Made by a program: the position numbers and the translations under genes. The notes below the pieces were generated by a model, which searched no databases, was not told where the DNA came from, and worked only from the letters and a program-made list of their open reading frames with translations. From positions 62,001 to 126,000 of the forward strand of contig NZ_SJOJ01000013.1 of the NCBI RefSeq assembly GCF_004330295.1: a stretch of DNA of 64,000 nt, given 5' to 3'. Of the stretch, positions 28,551 to 37,663 are shown one piece after another (position 1 is the first letter of the stretch; each line of letters begins with the position of its first letter). This DNA comes from Rahnella victoriana. GTDB lineage: Bacteria > Pseudomonadota > Gammaproteobacteria > Enterobacterales > Enterobacteriaceae.

Positions 28551-28655
28551 GTTGCAGCAAGGCAGCAAGCGAGAGAATCCCGATGAGCTGACACAGGTCA
28601 GTGATTCGGGTGAACGAGAGCCGCTAACGCCGCTGCAGCGTCAAGTACGAAGGGT
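28551..28655. repeat. Dispersed enterobacterial palindromic repeat, copy 2
   Basis: Runs from GGAGTTGCAGCAAGGCAGCA to GCTGCAGCGTCAAGTACGAA and shares the core (AATCCCG, then TCGGGTGAACGAGAGC) with the copy at 18876-18981. The ends GTTGCAGC and GCTGCAGC pair, and CTGAC-ACAG-GTCAG forms the apex. It sits between the pitA terminator and the uspB stop. Confidence 0.8.
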
Positions 28656-28658
28656 ATG

Positions 28659-28994
28659 CTAATACCAGATCAGCATCGCTAACATACTGATCAATATTAA
28701 TCCGACCAGTGCAGTTGTCAGGATAAACTGACCGCGGACCCGTTCACAACGGCGGATAAACTCAGGATCGTGATGTTCAACGTAGCGCTGAGCATAAATA
28801 TAGCGCACCAACCTTATTTGCTTGCCGGGCTGACCGTGAGAGGTAAAAAATCCCCCGCCATCGACGTACTGATACAGCAGCGGATCGCACCCCCGCAGGA
28901 CCACCAGCAATGCGCGCAAAGAAGAGTAATAGCGCAGCATATTCACTACACACACAAAACATAAAGCCCAAAACAGCGCAACGGGACTGATCAT
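28659..28994 (-). CDS. uspB: Universal stress protein B
   Basis: A 111-residue inner-membrane protein with one hydrophobic segment at each end ([18 protein letters not shown] and [20 protein letters not shown]). In E. coli it is induced in stationary phase under RpoS and affects ethanol resistance. It is divergent from uspA, as in E. coli. Confidence 0.95.
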   Translation of the reverse strand: MISPVALFWALCFVCVVNMLRYYSSLRALLVVLRGCDPLLYQYVDGGGFFTSHGQPGKQIRLVRYIYAQRYVEHHDPEFIRRCERVRGQFILTTALVGLILISMLAMLIWY

Positions 28995-29332
28995 GATTCC
29001 CCCTCAAGGCGAACTGACCCCGCGCAATGCACCTCTGCTTACCGGCGCATACCCGACGTTTCGCCCTGCCTTTCCGCGATTTCACACCTCCGGACAACCT
29101 GCGTCCGCCCTCTTTTCGTATCACAGAAGATTGCCAAAGCAGGAGAAGCCTGCATTATTCAGTGTAGGAAATGAATGCGGAACTGTTCATATTATTTGCA
29201 TCTATAGATTTTCAGATATGGAAATGGGATCTGTATGCTTGATTTATTTGGCCATTTTGGCGCTATACTGAAGTCATGACATTCGCATGATGCTGATCTT
29301 GCTATTTACTGACTTATGGAAGGAGTTTTCTT
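28995..29332. other. Divergent control region of uspB and uspA
   Basis: 338 bases without a supported gene. A TATACT at 29264-29269, 63 bases before the uspA start, is a reasonable -10 element. TTGATT at 29239-29244 is a possible -35, but with a long 19-base spacer. I see no certain RpoS element for uspB. Confidence 0.5.
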
Positions 29333-29773
29333 ATGGCTTACAAACACATACTTATTGCTGTGGACCTGTCGCCGGAGAGCAAAGTTCTGGTCGAAAAAGC
29401 CGTTTCCATGGCGCGTCCGTATAACGCCAAAGTGTCCCTGATCCACGTCGATGTGAACTATTCAGACCTGTATACCGGCCTGATCGACGTTAATCTGGGT
29501 GACATGCAGAAACGTATTTCCGAAGAAACGCATCACGCGTTAAATGAACTGTCGCAAAATGCCGGCTATCCGATTTCAGAAACCCTGAGCGGCAGCGGTG
29601 ATCTGGCGCAGGTGCTGGTCGATGCCATCAACAAATATGGCGTGGACTTAGTGCTGTGCGGCCATCACCAGGATTTCTGGAGCAAGCTGATGTCTTCCGC
29701 ACGCCAGCTGATCAACACCGTTCATATCGACATGCTGATCGTGCCTTTGCGTGATGAGGAAGAAGAAGCGTAA
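29333..29773 (+). CDS. uspA: Universal stress protein A
   Basis: A 146-residue cytoplasmic stress protein, two residues longer than in E. coli, beginning [20 protein letters not shown]. It belongs to the Usp branch that lacks a full ATP-binding G-rich loop. It is induced by growth arrest and helps survival. GGAG is 8 bases before the ATG, and it is followed by its own terminator. Confidence 0.97.
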   Translation: MAYKHILIAVDLSPESKVLVEKAVSMARPYNAKVSLIHVDVNYSDLYTGLIDVNLGDMQKRISEETHHALNELSQNAGYPISETLSGSGDLAQVLVDAINKYGVDLVLCGHHQDFWSKLMSSARQLINTVHIDMLIVPLRDEEEEA

Positions 29774-29800
29774 GACGTATTATTGCGTTAACGCTGACAT

Positions 29801-29838
29801 AAAAATGCCCGCAGGTGAAAACCGGCGGGCATTTTTTT
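29801..29838 (+). terminator. Terminator of uspA
   Basis: AAAAATGCCCGC pairs with GCGGGCATTTTT, with an inner GGT/ACC pair in the loop and a long T run. Confidence 0.92.
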
Positions 29839-30001
29839 TGTCTTTTAGCCGCAAAAAACTGGTTAATCTGTGAGCAAGCGCGTAGCCTGTATATACAGTA
29901 TGTTTTTATATTCAGATATAATTCACATCCATTTGTTTATTATGAATAATAAATAAAAATAATGGGTATATACGGACGAAGCTTTTCATACAGGATGTAT
30001 T

Positions 30002-30295
30002 ATGAAAATCAAGTTTTCACCGGCAGTGAAAGAGAAATTGCTCGTAAAACACAGTGTTGTGGAAAAAGAAGTCTTCGAATGCTTTGCAAACCGCGAGGGC
30101 AATTATCTGAAGGATATCCGCGAGCAGCATCAGACAACGCCACCCACCTTGTGGTTTATTGCTGAAACGAACAGGGGAAGGACGCTTAAAATCTGCTTTA
30201 TCCCACCCCACAACGGGCTTCCGGCACAGCTGAAGTCCGCTTTTGAACCTAACGAGATTGAAAGGCGAATTTACGCCAGTAAAGGTGCTCTGTGA
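30002..30295 (+). CDS. Putative type II toxin
   Basis: A 97-residue basic protein. Its PPTLWFIAETNRGRTLKICF core is, as I recall it, that of small proteins mislabelled in databases as ADP-ribosyl-(dinitrogen reductase) hydrolase, which occur as the first gene of toxin-antitoxin pairs. The fold is probably BrnT/RelE-like, with the fragment ERRIYASKGAL at the end. AGGA precedes the ATG. The predicted antitoxin starts 38 bases downstream. Toxicity and RNase activity are inferred, not shown. Confidence 0.7.
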   Translation: MKIKFSPAVKEKLLVKHSVVEKEVFECFANREGNYLKDIREQHQTTPPTLWFIAETNRGRTLKICFIPPHNGLPAQLKSAFEPNEIERRIYASKGAL

Positions 30296-30333
30296 AAACC
30301 GGCAGTAACACCCATAATTTAGAGGAAGACATT

Positions 30334-30696
30334 ATGACAACCCGCCACGACGCTCAGGATAATGCAGACATGTGGGATAACCGCGATCTGGGTGCATCCG
30401 AAGAACACGCAGAGGCAATCTCCCCCTCTCTTGCGGCTGAGTTCGATGACATGATGGAACTTCAGGCGATCTCTATCAGGCTGCAAAAATCGCTGCTCAG
30501 TAACCTGAAAACTATCGCGGCACATCATCAGATTGGCTACCAGCCAATGGTCAGGGATTTGCTTACGCGTTTTGCAGAAGCGGAAATGAAAAAGATCCTG
30601 ATTGACCAGCTAAACAAGATCGACGAAGCACAGCGTGATCGCGAAAAAACCGTGCCGGTCACTGAGTTTATTGAAGATTTGCGTAATCAGGCATGA
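30334..30696 (+). CDS. Putative antitoxin, BrnA/CopG-like
   Basis: A 120-residue acidic protein. The C-terminal half (ISIRLQKSLLSNLKTIAAHH, then YQPMVRDLLTRFAEAEM) has the ribbon-helix-helix pattern of BrnA/CopG antitoxins. The disordered acidic N-terminal half would be the toxin-binding part, which is the reverse of the usual RHH-first order. The start at 30334 is chosen for its AGAGGAAG site; a GTG at 30292 overlapping the toxin stop is possible but has no such site. It probably autoregulates the pair. Confidence 0.7.
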   Translation: MTTRHDAQDNADMWDNRDLGASEEHAEAISPSLAAEFDDMMELQAISIRLQKSLLSNLKTIAAHHQIGYQPMVRDLLTRFAEAEMKKILIDQLNKIDEAQRDREKTVPVTEFIEDLRNQA

Positions 30697-30701
30697 AAAT
30701 T

Positions 30702-30741
30702 AGAAACCAGAACGTATGTGCAGTGCGTTCTGGTTTCTGTT
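30702..30741 (+). terminator. Terminator of the toxin-antitoxin pair
   Basis: AGAAACCAGAACG pairs exactly with CGTTCTGGTTTCT (13 bp) around an 11-base loop. The following T run is short. Confidence 0.78.
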
Positions 30742-30774
30742 TCATCTCGTTGTGATTTTTACAACAGCGGCTGT

Positions 30775-31521
30775 CTATAACGGCGTATAGATGTCAAACC
30801 GGTGGCTCTTGGTCACCACTGCGGCCTGTGCGGCGATGTCGGCCATTGGCGGAGCATAGTCCGGGCGTTTCACGACAATGCGTTTTGTCGCTAACCGGCG
30901 TGCCGGTTCCAGCAGGCCATCGGCATCTTCGTCAGGGCCGACTAATCCCTGAAATACCCGCATCTCTTTCTTCACCAGCGCACTTTTCTGTTTGTGCGGA
31001 TACATCGGGTCGAGATACACCACTTCCGGTTTAGGCGACAGTTCCGCCAGCGCGGTCAGGCTGGAGGCGTGCAGCAGCGTCATGCGCTCACGCAGCCACG
31101 GGCCGATTTCTGCATCACGATAGCCACGCGCCAGCCCGTCATCGAGCAATGCCGCGACAACCGGATTGCGTTCCAGCATCCGCACCTTGCAGCCCAGCGA
31201 CGCCAGCACAAACGCATCACGACCCAGTCCGGCGGTCGCATCGACCACATCCGGCAGATAGCTGCCTTTGATGCCGACGGCTTTGGCTACCGCCTCACCT
31301 CGCCCGCCGCCGAATTTTCGGCGGTGCGCCATGGTGCCGCCGACGAAATCGACATAGATCGCGCCGAGTTTTGGCTCGTCACGTTTGCGTAATTCCAGAC
31401 GTTCAGGCGTCAGCACCAGCGCCATCACGGCATCCGGGTCAGACGTCAGGCTCCAGCGCTGCGCCAGAACAGATAAGGCGCCTTCATCGGCGCCTTCTTC
31501 ACACAGTAAACACACACTCAC
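30775..31521 (-). CDS. rsmJ: 16S rRNA m2G1516 methyltransferase RsmJ
   Basis: A SAM-dependent methyltransferase that modifies G1516 of 16S rRNA. It has 248 residues, starting with GTG at 31521. The SAM motif [19 protein letters not shown] and catalytic-loop motif [19 protein letters not shown] are clear, along with [21 protein letters not shown]. It begins 9 bases after the prlC stop, so the two are co-transcribed as in E. coli. Confidence 0.97.
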   Translation of the reverse strand: MSVCLLCEEGADEGALSVLAQRWSLTSDPDAVMALVLTPERLELRKRDEPKLGAIYVDFVGGTMAHRRKFGGGRGEAVAKAVGIKGSYLPDVVDATAGLGRDAFVLASLGCKVRMLERNPVVAALLDDGLARGYRDAEIGPWLRERMTLLHASSLTALAELSPKPEVVYLDPMYPHKQKSALVKKEMRVFQGLVGPDEDADGLLEPARRLATKRIVVKRPDYAPPMADIAAQAAVVTKSHRFDIYTPL

Positions 31522-31530
31522 AGGCAGAGG

Positions 31531-33591
31531 TTATCCTTTGATTCCGTAGTGGCGCAGCATAGCATCCAGCTGCGGCTCACGCCCGCGGAAGCGTTTGAAC
31601 AGCGCCATCGGCTCTTCGGAACCACCACGCGACAGGATGTTATCCAGGAACGACTGACCGGTTTCGCGGTTGAAAATCCCTTCTTCTTCGAAGCGGGAAT
31701 AGGCGTCGGCAGACAGCACTTCTGCCCACAGATAACTGTAGTAACCGGCCGCATAACCGCCTGCAAAAATGTGGCTGAAGGCGTGCGGGAAGCGTCCCCA
31801 TGACGGTGACGGCACCACGGCAACCTGTTTCTTGATTTCTGCCAAAGTTTGCAGGATTTGCGCGCCTTTCGCCGGATCGTATTCCGCGTGCATGCGGAAA
31901 TCGAACAGGCCGAACTCCAGCTGACGCAGGATAAACAGCGCCGCCTGATAGTTTTTCGCCGCCAGCATTTTATCCAGCATTTCTTTCGGCAGCGGTTCGC
32001 CGGTTTCGAAATGACCGGAGATGAACGCCAGTGCGTCCGGCTCCCAGCACCAGTTTTCCATAAACTGGCTTGGCAGTTCGACGGCATCCCACGGCACACC
32101 GGAAATACCGGCCACTCCCGGGGTGTCGATGCGGGTCAGCATATGATGCAGGCCGTGACCGAACTCATGGAACAGCGTGGTGACTTCGTTATGCGTGAAC
32201 AGCGCCGGTTTGTTGCCCACCGGGCCGTTAAAGTTACAGGTCAGGTACGCGACCGGTTTTTGCAGTTCGCCGTCGGCTTTACGCATACTGCCGACGCAGT
32301 CGTTCATCCATGCGCCACCGCGTTTGTGTTCGCGGGCGTACAGGTCGAGATAGAAGCTGCCGCGCAGGTCGCCGGTTTCATCGAACAGGTCGAAGAAACG
32401 CACGTCTTTATGCCAGGTTTCGACGTCTTTACGTTCTTTGGCGGTGATGCCGTAAATGCGTTTCACCACTTCGAACAACCCTTCCAGCGCACGCTGCTCA
32501 GGAAAATAAGGGCGTAACTGCTCGTCGTTGATGGAGAACAGATGCTGTTTCTGTTTTTCACCGTAGAACGGCAAATCCCAGGCTTCCATCTCATCCACGC
32601 CGAAATGTTCTTTGGCGAAGGCACGCAGTTGCGCCAGCTCCTGCTCGCCCTGCGGACGCGCACGTTTTGCCAGACCGCTCAGGAAGTCGATCACCTGTTT
32701 CGGGCTTTCGGCCATTTTGGTGGCCAGAGACATATCCGCGTAGGATTCAAAACCTAACAGCTGGGCCAGTTCGTGGCGCAGCGCCAGTTCTTCGGCCATC
32801 ACTTCGCTGTTATCCCACTTACCGGCATTCGGCCCCTGATCGGAAGCGCGGGTCGCAAACGCGCGGTACATTTCTTCGCGCAGCTCACGGTTTTCGCCGT
32901 AAGTGATCACCGGCAGATAGCTCGGGATATCCAGCGTTAACAGCCAGCCTTCCTGCTCTTTCGATTCTGCCAGCGCTTTCGCCGCCGCCAGTGCGCTTTC
33001 CGGCAGACCTTTCAGGTCGTTTTCATCAGTGATTAATTTGCTCCAACCCATAGTGGCATCGAGCACGTTGTTGCTGTAGGTCGAACCCAGCTCAGACAGA
33101 CGCGCGGAAATTTCGCCATAGCGTTTTTGTTTTTCCATCGGCAAACCAATGCCGGATAACTCGAAATCACGCAGCGCGTTATCAATGGCTTTTTTCTGCG
33201 CCAGGGACAGCGTACTGAAATGTTCGCTGTCTTTTAAATCGCGGTATGCCTGATACAAACCGGCATGCTGCCCGGTCCAGGTGCTGAATTCAGACAAAAT
33301 AGGCAGGCACTGCTCGTAGGCTTCACGCAGTTCCGGGCTGTTTTTGACGGCATTGAGATGCCCGACTGGCGACCAGATGCGGCTCAGGCGATCGTCGCTT
33401 TCGGCCAGCGGCTGACACAGATTTTCCCAGGTATAAGGCGCGCCCTGCGCGACCACACGTTCAATAGTCTGACGGCTTTCTTCGATCGCGGATTTCATCG
33501 CAGGGACAATATGTTCAGGCTTGATCGCAGAGAAAGGAGGCAGGGAGAACGGTTGTAAGAGCGGATTCGACGCGTTTTGCTGTTCAGTCAT
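31531..33591 (-). CDS. prlC: Oligopeptidase A (PrlC), zinc metallopeptidase
   Basis: A cytoplasmic M3-family peptidase that degrades signal peptides and small peptides. It has 686 residues. The zinc motif HEFGH is at 475-479 (FHEFGHGLHHM), with the third ligand Glu expected about 25 residues later (ELPSQFMENW). The other M3 blocks, SFYLDLYAREHKRGGAW and FSHIFAGGYAAGYYSYLWAEV, are intact. It is the first gene of the prlC-rsmJ unit. No clear heat-shock promoter was found upstream. Confidence 0.97.
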   Translation of the reverse strand: MTEQQNASNPLLQPFSLPPFSAIKPEHIVPAMKSAIEESRQTIERVVAQGAPYTWENLCQPLAESDDRLSRIWSPVGHLNAVKNSPELREAYEQCLPILSEFSTWTGQHAGLYQAYRDLKDSEHFSTLSLAQKKAIDNALRDFELSGIGLPMEKQKRYGEISARLSELGSTYSNNVLDATMGWSKLITDENDLKGLPESALAAAKALAESKEQEGWLLTLDIPSYLPVITYGENRELREEMYRAFATRASDQGPNAGKWDNSEVMAEELALRHELAQLLGFESYADMSLATKMAESPKQVIDFLSGLAKRARPQGEQELAQLRAFAKEHFGVDEMEAWDLPFYGEKQKQHLFSINDEQLRPYFPEQRALEGLFEVVKRIYGITAKERKDVETWHKDVRFFDLFDETGDLRGSFYLDLYAREHKRGGAWMNDCVGSMRKADGELQKPVAYLTCNFNGPVGNKPALFTHNEVTTLFHEFGHGLHHMLTRIDTPGVAGISGVPWDAVELPSQFMENWCWEPDALAFISGHFETGEPLPKEMLDKMLAAKNYQAALFILRQLEFGLFDFRMHAEYDPAKGAQILQTLAEIKKQVAVVPSPSWGRFPHAFSHIFAGGYAAGYYSYLWAEVLSADAYSRFEEEGIFNRETGQSFLDNILSRGGSEEPMALFKRFRGREPQLDAMLRHYGIKG

Positions 33592-33927
33592 AGGGCCAGT
33601 CCTTCGTAATAGCGTTTGGGGCTGATGCGCCGGTGGCGCACCACGCCGTGAATTCGGGTCGTCTTAAAGATGACGTAACTTCTAACATGCGGTCAAGTTG
33701 CGGGGAAATCAATGGCTGACGGCGATTTCCCCCGGCCGCCACAGATATTCACGTTATCAATCACTCACGCTCGAATTATCAGGTTGCAGCAAGACCTGCC
33801 TCGCAATTTTCATCTTTGTCTGTGCCCGCGCGGTAAACCCTGTTTACAGAAAGGTTATTCGTGCTAGCTTTCTGTCATCTGGCATACGCCAGTATGGTTT
33901 TTCTACAAAACAGGGAGTTGGCAGGGA
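33592..33927. other. Divergent control region of prlC and the GH4 operon
   Basis: 336 bases without a gene. It holds the GTAAAC-CCT-GTTTAC dyad (33833-33847) and a second dyad, CTGGC-ATAC-GCCAG (33879-33892), both near the GH4 start. The prlC promoter must lie in the left part. Confidence 0.6.
33833..33847. promoter_or_regulatory. Candidate operator of the GH4/PTS operon
   Basis: GTAAAC and GTTTAC form a 15-bp perfect dyad with a 3-base centre, 81 bases before the GH4 start. The GntR/UTRA regulator encoded at 37664 is the obvious candidate binder. Some GntR-family sites have a GTnnAC-type outline. Confidence 0.45.
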
Positions 33928-35238
33928 ATGAAAACACTCAAAATCGTCACGCTGGGCGGCGGCTCAGGTTACACCCCGGAACTGATCGACGGCTTTATCC
34001 GCCGCTACGCCGAATTACCGGTCTCAGAGTTCTGGCTGGTGGATATCGCCGCCGGAGAGGAAAAGCTGAAAATCGTCGGTGCGCTGGCACAGCGGATGGT
34101 CAAAAAAGCCGGGCTGCCGATGACGGTGCATCTGACCACCGACCGTGATGCCGCGTTGCGTGATGCGGATTTCGTCACCACTCAGCTGCGCGTCGGCCAG
34201 CAGGAAGCCCGTATTCACGATGAAGCGATCCCGCTGAAATACGGCGTTCTCGGGCAGGAAACCACCGGCGCGGGCGGCTTTATGAAGGCGCAGCGCACCA
34301 TCCCCGTGCTGTTAGATTTGTGCCGCGATATGGAAAGACTGTGCCCGGATGCGTGGCTGATTAATTTCACCAATCCGGCAGGGATTGTTACTGAAGCCAT
34401 CGAAAAATATTCGTCCATCAAAACGCTGGGCATTTGCAGCGGTGCGAACAGCATGATGATGGATATCGCGAAGGTGTATGACGTCCGGCGTGAAGACGTG
34501 TATGCCCGCGTGATGGGGCTGAATCATCTGATTTTTGCCGATCAGATCGCCGTCAGCGGTCATGACGTCACGGCCGAATTTATTGAAAAACTGGCACAAG
34601 GCAACGGCCAGAATCAACTGAAAAACATTCCCGAAACCGGCCTGCCGCCGGCCTTTCTCCGCGCGCTCGGGCTTTATCCCCTTTCCTACCTGAAATATTT
34701 CTATCTGCGCCGGGAAATGGTGGCGCACAGCGTGAAAGACAGTCAGACGCACGGCACCCGCGGTGAACAGACGCGGGAAATTGAACGCCAGCTTTTTGAA
34801 ATCTATAAGAACCCGCAACTTGAGAGCAAACCCAAAGAACTGGAAAGCCGGGGCGGCGCATATTACTCGGATACCGCCTGTTCAATCATCAGCGCAATTT
34901 ATAACAACAAGCAGGAGATCCACGTCGTCAATACGCTCAATCGCGGTGCAACGCCGGATCTCGACGAAAACAGTGTGGTAGAAACCAACGCCATGATTGA
35001 CCGTCAGGGCGCGCATCCGCTGGCTTACGGGCGTTTGCCGGTGAAAATCCGTGGCCTGATCCAGAGCGTAAAAGCCTTTGAGGAACTCACCATCGAAGCC
35101 GCCGTGACCGGCGATTATTCCACGGCATTAATGGCGCTTTCGGTGCATCCGCTGATGCCATCGGTGAATATCGCCGAAAAAATTCTCGACGAATACCTGG
35201 CGGTTAACCGGCCTTTTCTGCCGCAATATCCACAATAA
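33928..35238 (+). CDS. GH4 6-phospho-beta-glucosidase-like enzyme
   Basis: A 436-residue NAD- and Mn-dependent glycosidase of family GH4, which cleaves glycosides by a redox elimination mechanism. The Rossmann motif TLGGGSGYTPELI is at 8-20, with FVTTQLRVGQQEAR, GQETTGAGGF and INFTNPAGIVTEA following. The metal ligands are C170 and H200 (GLNHLIFA). By overall pattern it is closest to LicH/ChbF 6-phospho-beta-glucosidases. However, the specificity motif after C170 is C-S-G-A rather than the C-N-V/I-P of that group, so the substrate may differ. It is the first gene of an operon with EIIC and a YhhX-like oxidoreductase. Confidence 0.9.
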   Translation: MKTLKIVTLGGGSGYTPELIDGFIRRYAELPVSEFWLVDIAAGEEKLKIVGALAQRMVKKAGLPMTVHLTTDRDAALRDADFVTTQLRVGQQEARIHDEAIPLKYGVLGQETTGAGGFMKAQRTIPVLLDLCRDMERLCPDAWLINFTNPAGIVTEAIEKYSSIKTLGICSGANSMMMDIAKVYDVRREDVYARVMGLNHLIFADQIAVSGHDVTAEFIEKLAQGNGQNQLKNIPETGLPPAFLRALGLYPLSYLKYFYLRREMVAHSVKDSQTHGTRGEQTREIERQLFEIYKNPQLESKPKELESRGGAYYSDTACSIISAIYNNKQEIHVVNTLNRGATPDLDENSVVETNAMIDRQGAHPLAYGRLPVKIRGLIQSVKAFEELTIEAAVTGDYSTALMALSVHPLMPSVNIAEKILDEYLAVNRPFLPQYPQ

Positions 35239-35253
35239 CGGGCATAAATCATT

Positions 35254-36507
35254 ATGATGAAATTCATAGAATCACGGCTGGTGCCGTGTCTGGTCAGGGT
35301 CGGGGATAACGTTATTCTGGTCGCGGTGCGTAACGGCATTACGCTGACACTGCCGTTTATTATTTCCGGCAGTATTTTCTTAATTATCGCCAACCTGCCT
35401 ATTCCCGGATGGACGGAATATTTAGGCACTTTTGGTGAGGCATTAAATGCCCCGGTGCTGGTCACCTTCGGAATTATTGGTTTAATTTCGGCAATGGGTA
35501 TCAGTTATAATCTGGCGAAACATTATAAGCTCGACGGGCTGACCTGCTGTGCGATTACCGTCGCCGTGTTCCTGATGGCGCAACTAAATGATGACTACAC
35601 GCTGAACGTCGATAATCTCGGCGCGGCGGGGTTATTCTCCGCCATTATTCTTTCCATCCTCACCGTCTATATCATTCGCTTTTTTATCCAGCATAAGATC
35701 TATATCCGGCTCCCGGACAACGTGCCACCCGCCGTGCTGCAATCCTTTGTCAGCGTCATACCGGCGATTGTCTGTCTGGCGCTGGTGTGGTTTGTGCGGG
35801 TAATTTTGCATTTTGATATCAACGCATTCTTCACGCTGATCCTCAGCCCGCTGGTTATCGGCTTAGGCACGCTGCCCGGCATGTTAATACTGGTCTTTCT
35901 GATCTCACTGCTCTGGTGCTGCGGCATTCACGGCACCAACGTGCTGTCAGGCATTACCGCGCCGATATTCCTGAAGTTTATTGTGGAAAATACCCAGGCC
36001 TATCTCAGCCACCAGCCGATACCGCATATCTTCGCCGAAGGCTTCTATAACTTCTTCATCTGTACCGGCGGGTCCGGCGCGACAATGGGACTGGTGCTGG
36101 CGATGATGGTGTCGAAAAGTCGTTATTACAAATCGCTGGGCCGGATGTCATTTGCGCCTTCGCTGTTTTGTATCAATGAGCCGGTGATTTTCGGCGTTCC
36201 GATGGTATTTAACCCGCTGATGATGTTGCCGTTAATTATCACGCCGATGCTGTTATGCACCATGTCATATTTTCTGATGACCTTTAATATTATCGGTCGC
36301 CCGGTATTACAAATCCCCTGGACGATGCCGCCTTTGCTGAACGGTTATTTCGCCACCGGCGGCAATATTCCGGCGGCTTTGTGGTCAGGCGTCATGATTA
36401 TTATTTCGACAATCATTTATTATCCCTTCTTCCGGCTGATGGAAAAGAAACAGCTGGCTCAGGAAGAAGCCGCAGTCCCGGTTAATGCTGCGCAGGTCAG
36501 CGCATAA
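35254..36507 (+). CDS. PTS permease, lactose/cellobiose-type EIIC
   Basis: A 417-residue membrane transporter. Family marks are RNGITLTLPFIISGSIF, CCGIHGTNVLSGITAP, GGSGATMGLVLAMM and CINEPVIFGVPMVFNP. It lies 15 bases after the GH4 gene and just before the oxidoreductase gene. No EIIB or EIIA lies in this locus, so it must use partners from elsewhere, possibly the EIIB at 12478. It is clearly diverged from the EIIC at 11153. Confidence 0.92.
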   Translation: MMKFIESRLVPCLVRVGDNVILVAVRNGITLTLPFIISGSIFLIIANLPIPGWTEYLGTFGEALNAPVLVTFGIIGLISAMGISYNLAKHYKLDGLTCCAITVAVFLMAQLNDDYTLNVDNLGAAGLFSAIILSILTVYIIRFFIQHKIYIRLPDNVPPAVLQSFVSVIPAIVCLALVWFVRVILHFDINAFFTLILSPLVIGLGTLPGMLILVFLISLLWCCGIHGTNVLSGITAPIFLKFIVENTQAYLSHQPIPHIFAEGFYNFFICTGGSGATMGLVLAMMVSKSRYYKSLGRMSFAPSLFCINEPVIFGVPMVFNPLMMLPLIITPMLLCTMSYFLMTFNIIGRPVLQIPWTMPPLLNGYFATGGNIPAALWSGVMIIISTIIYYPFFRLMEKKQLAQEEAAVPVNAAQVSA

Positions 36508-36534
36508 ATGCAGGCAAAAACGGAAGGAGACATC

Positions 36535-37572
36535 ATGAAAATAAACTGTGCTTTTGTGGGATTTGGAAAAAGCGCGATGCGCTACCATTTGCCTTACGTT
36601 TTGCAGCGACGCGAGACGTTTCAGGTTAAAACGATTTTCGATATCGCCCGTCGCCCGGAGAGTGAAAAAGAAGAGGCTTATCAGGGGATCCGGTTTACCG
36701 ATGACCTGAACGATATCCTGCATGATAAAAGCATTACGCTGGTCACGCTGTGTACGCCGCCGCAAACCCATTACGATTACGCAAAACTGTGCCTTGAGCA
36801 CGGGAAAAACGTCATTGTCGAAAAGCCCTTTACCCGGACGCTGGCCGAGGCACAATCGTTATTCGCGCTTGCCGCCGAAAAAGGGCTGACGGTCACGCCG
36901 TATCAGAACCGGCGCTTCGACAGTTGCTTCTTAGCGGCTAAAAAAGTCATCAGCAGCGGCGTGCTGGGTAACATTGTCGAGTTCGAAAGTCATTTCGATT
37001 ACTTCCGTCCTGACGCGCCTGATGCCCCGGCAGATTATACTCATGGCGCTTTTTACGGGCTGGGCGTGCATCTTGTCGATCAGGTCGTCAGCCTGTTCGG
37101 ACGGCCAGAACATGTGCATTACGACATCCGTTCGGTGAGAAATAAAAACAATCCTGACGATACTTTTGAACTGCAACTTTATTACGGTGAAACCAAAGCC
37201 ATAATTAAATGCAGCCATCTGGTGATGCAGCCTTACCCGAAATTTATTCTTCACGGGGAAAAAGGCTCCTTTATTAAACTGAATATCGATCAGCAGGAAA
37301 CCTGTCTGAAAGCCGGGAAATTACCGGGCACACCGGATTTTGGTCAGGAAATGGAATATGGCGTGCTGAAATACATTGATGACAACGGCCACACCCTTAC
37401 CGAACATGTCGATGCGGGCAACGGCGATTATGGCCGCGTTTATGACGCCGTCTGTGCCACGATATGTCAGGGACGTGCGCCATATGTGCCAGCCGCTGAG
37501 GTAATGACCACAATGGAAATTCTGCACCGGGCATTTGAACAACCCGCGCCCGCGCTGATCAGGCTTCGCTAA
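36535..37572 (+). CDS. Gfo/Idh/MocA-family oxidoreductase, YhhX-like
   Basis: A 345-residue NAD(P)-dependent dehydrogenase, highly similar to E. coli YhhX: INCAFVGFGKSAMRYHLPYV, VEKPFTRTLAEAQ, YQNRRFDSCF and FYGLGVHLVDQVVSLFGRP. The start at 36535 has GGAAGGAGA in front. E. coli yhhX lies beside yhhW and ryhB, where this window has none; here the homologue is the third gene of the GH4/PTS operon. That context suggests it acts on a sugar or sugar phosphate released by the GH4 enzyme. Confidence 0.9.
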   Translation: MKINCAFVGFGKSAMRYHLPYVLQRRETFQVKTIFDIARRPESEKEEAYQGIRFTDDLNDILHDKSITLVTLCTPPQTHYDYAKLCLEHGKNVIVEKPFTRTLAEAQSLFALAAEKGLTVTPYQNRRFDSCFLAAKKVISSGVLGNIVEFESHFDYFRPDAPDAPADYTHGAFYGLGVHLVDQVVSLFGRPEHVHYDIRSVRNKNNPDDTFELQLYYGETKAIIKCSHLVMQPYPKFILHGEKGSFIKLNIDQQETCLKAGKLPGTPDFGQEMEYGVLKYIDDNGHTLTEHVDAGNGDYGRVYDAVCATICQGRAPYVPAAEVMTTMEILHRAFEQPAPALIRLR

Positions 37573-37663
37573 AACCCCGCAGGCCGGGAGCGGAAGCTTC
37601 CGGTCAGCAGGGCATGTGTCTATACTGCTCAAAAATAAACCCTGACATGAAGAAGTTACGCCC

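Noticed and set aside
29887-29898. CTGT-ATAT-ACAG palindrome upstream of the toxin-antitoxin pair as a LexA box
   Set aside because: The spacing between the half-sites is 4 bases; LexA needs 8. It may be a different operator, but SOS control is not supported.
33592-33720. Heat-shock (sigma-32) promoter for prlC
   Set aside because: A CTTGAC-like element is visible, but no CCCCAT-like partner at proper distance was found.
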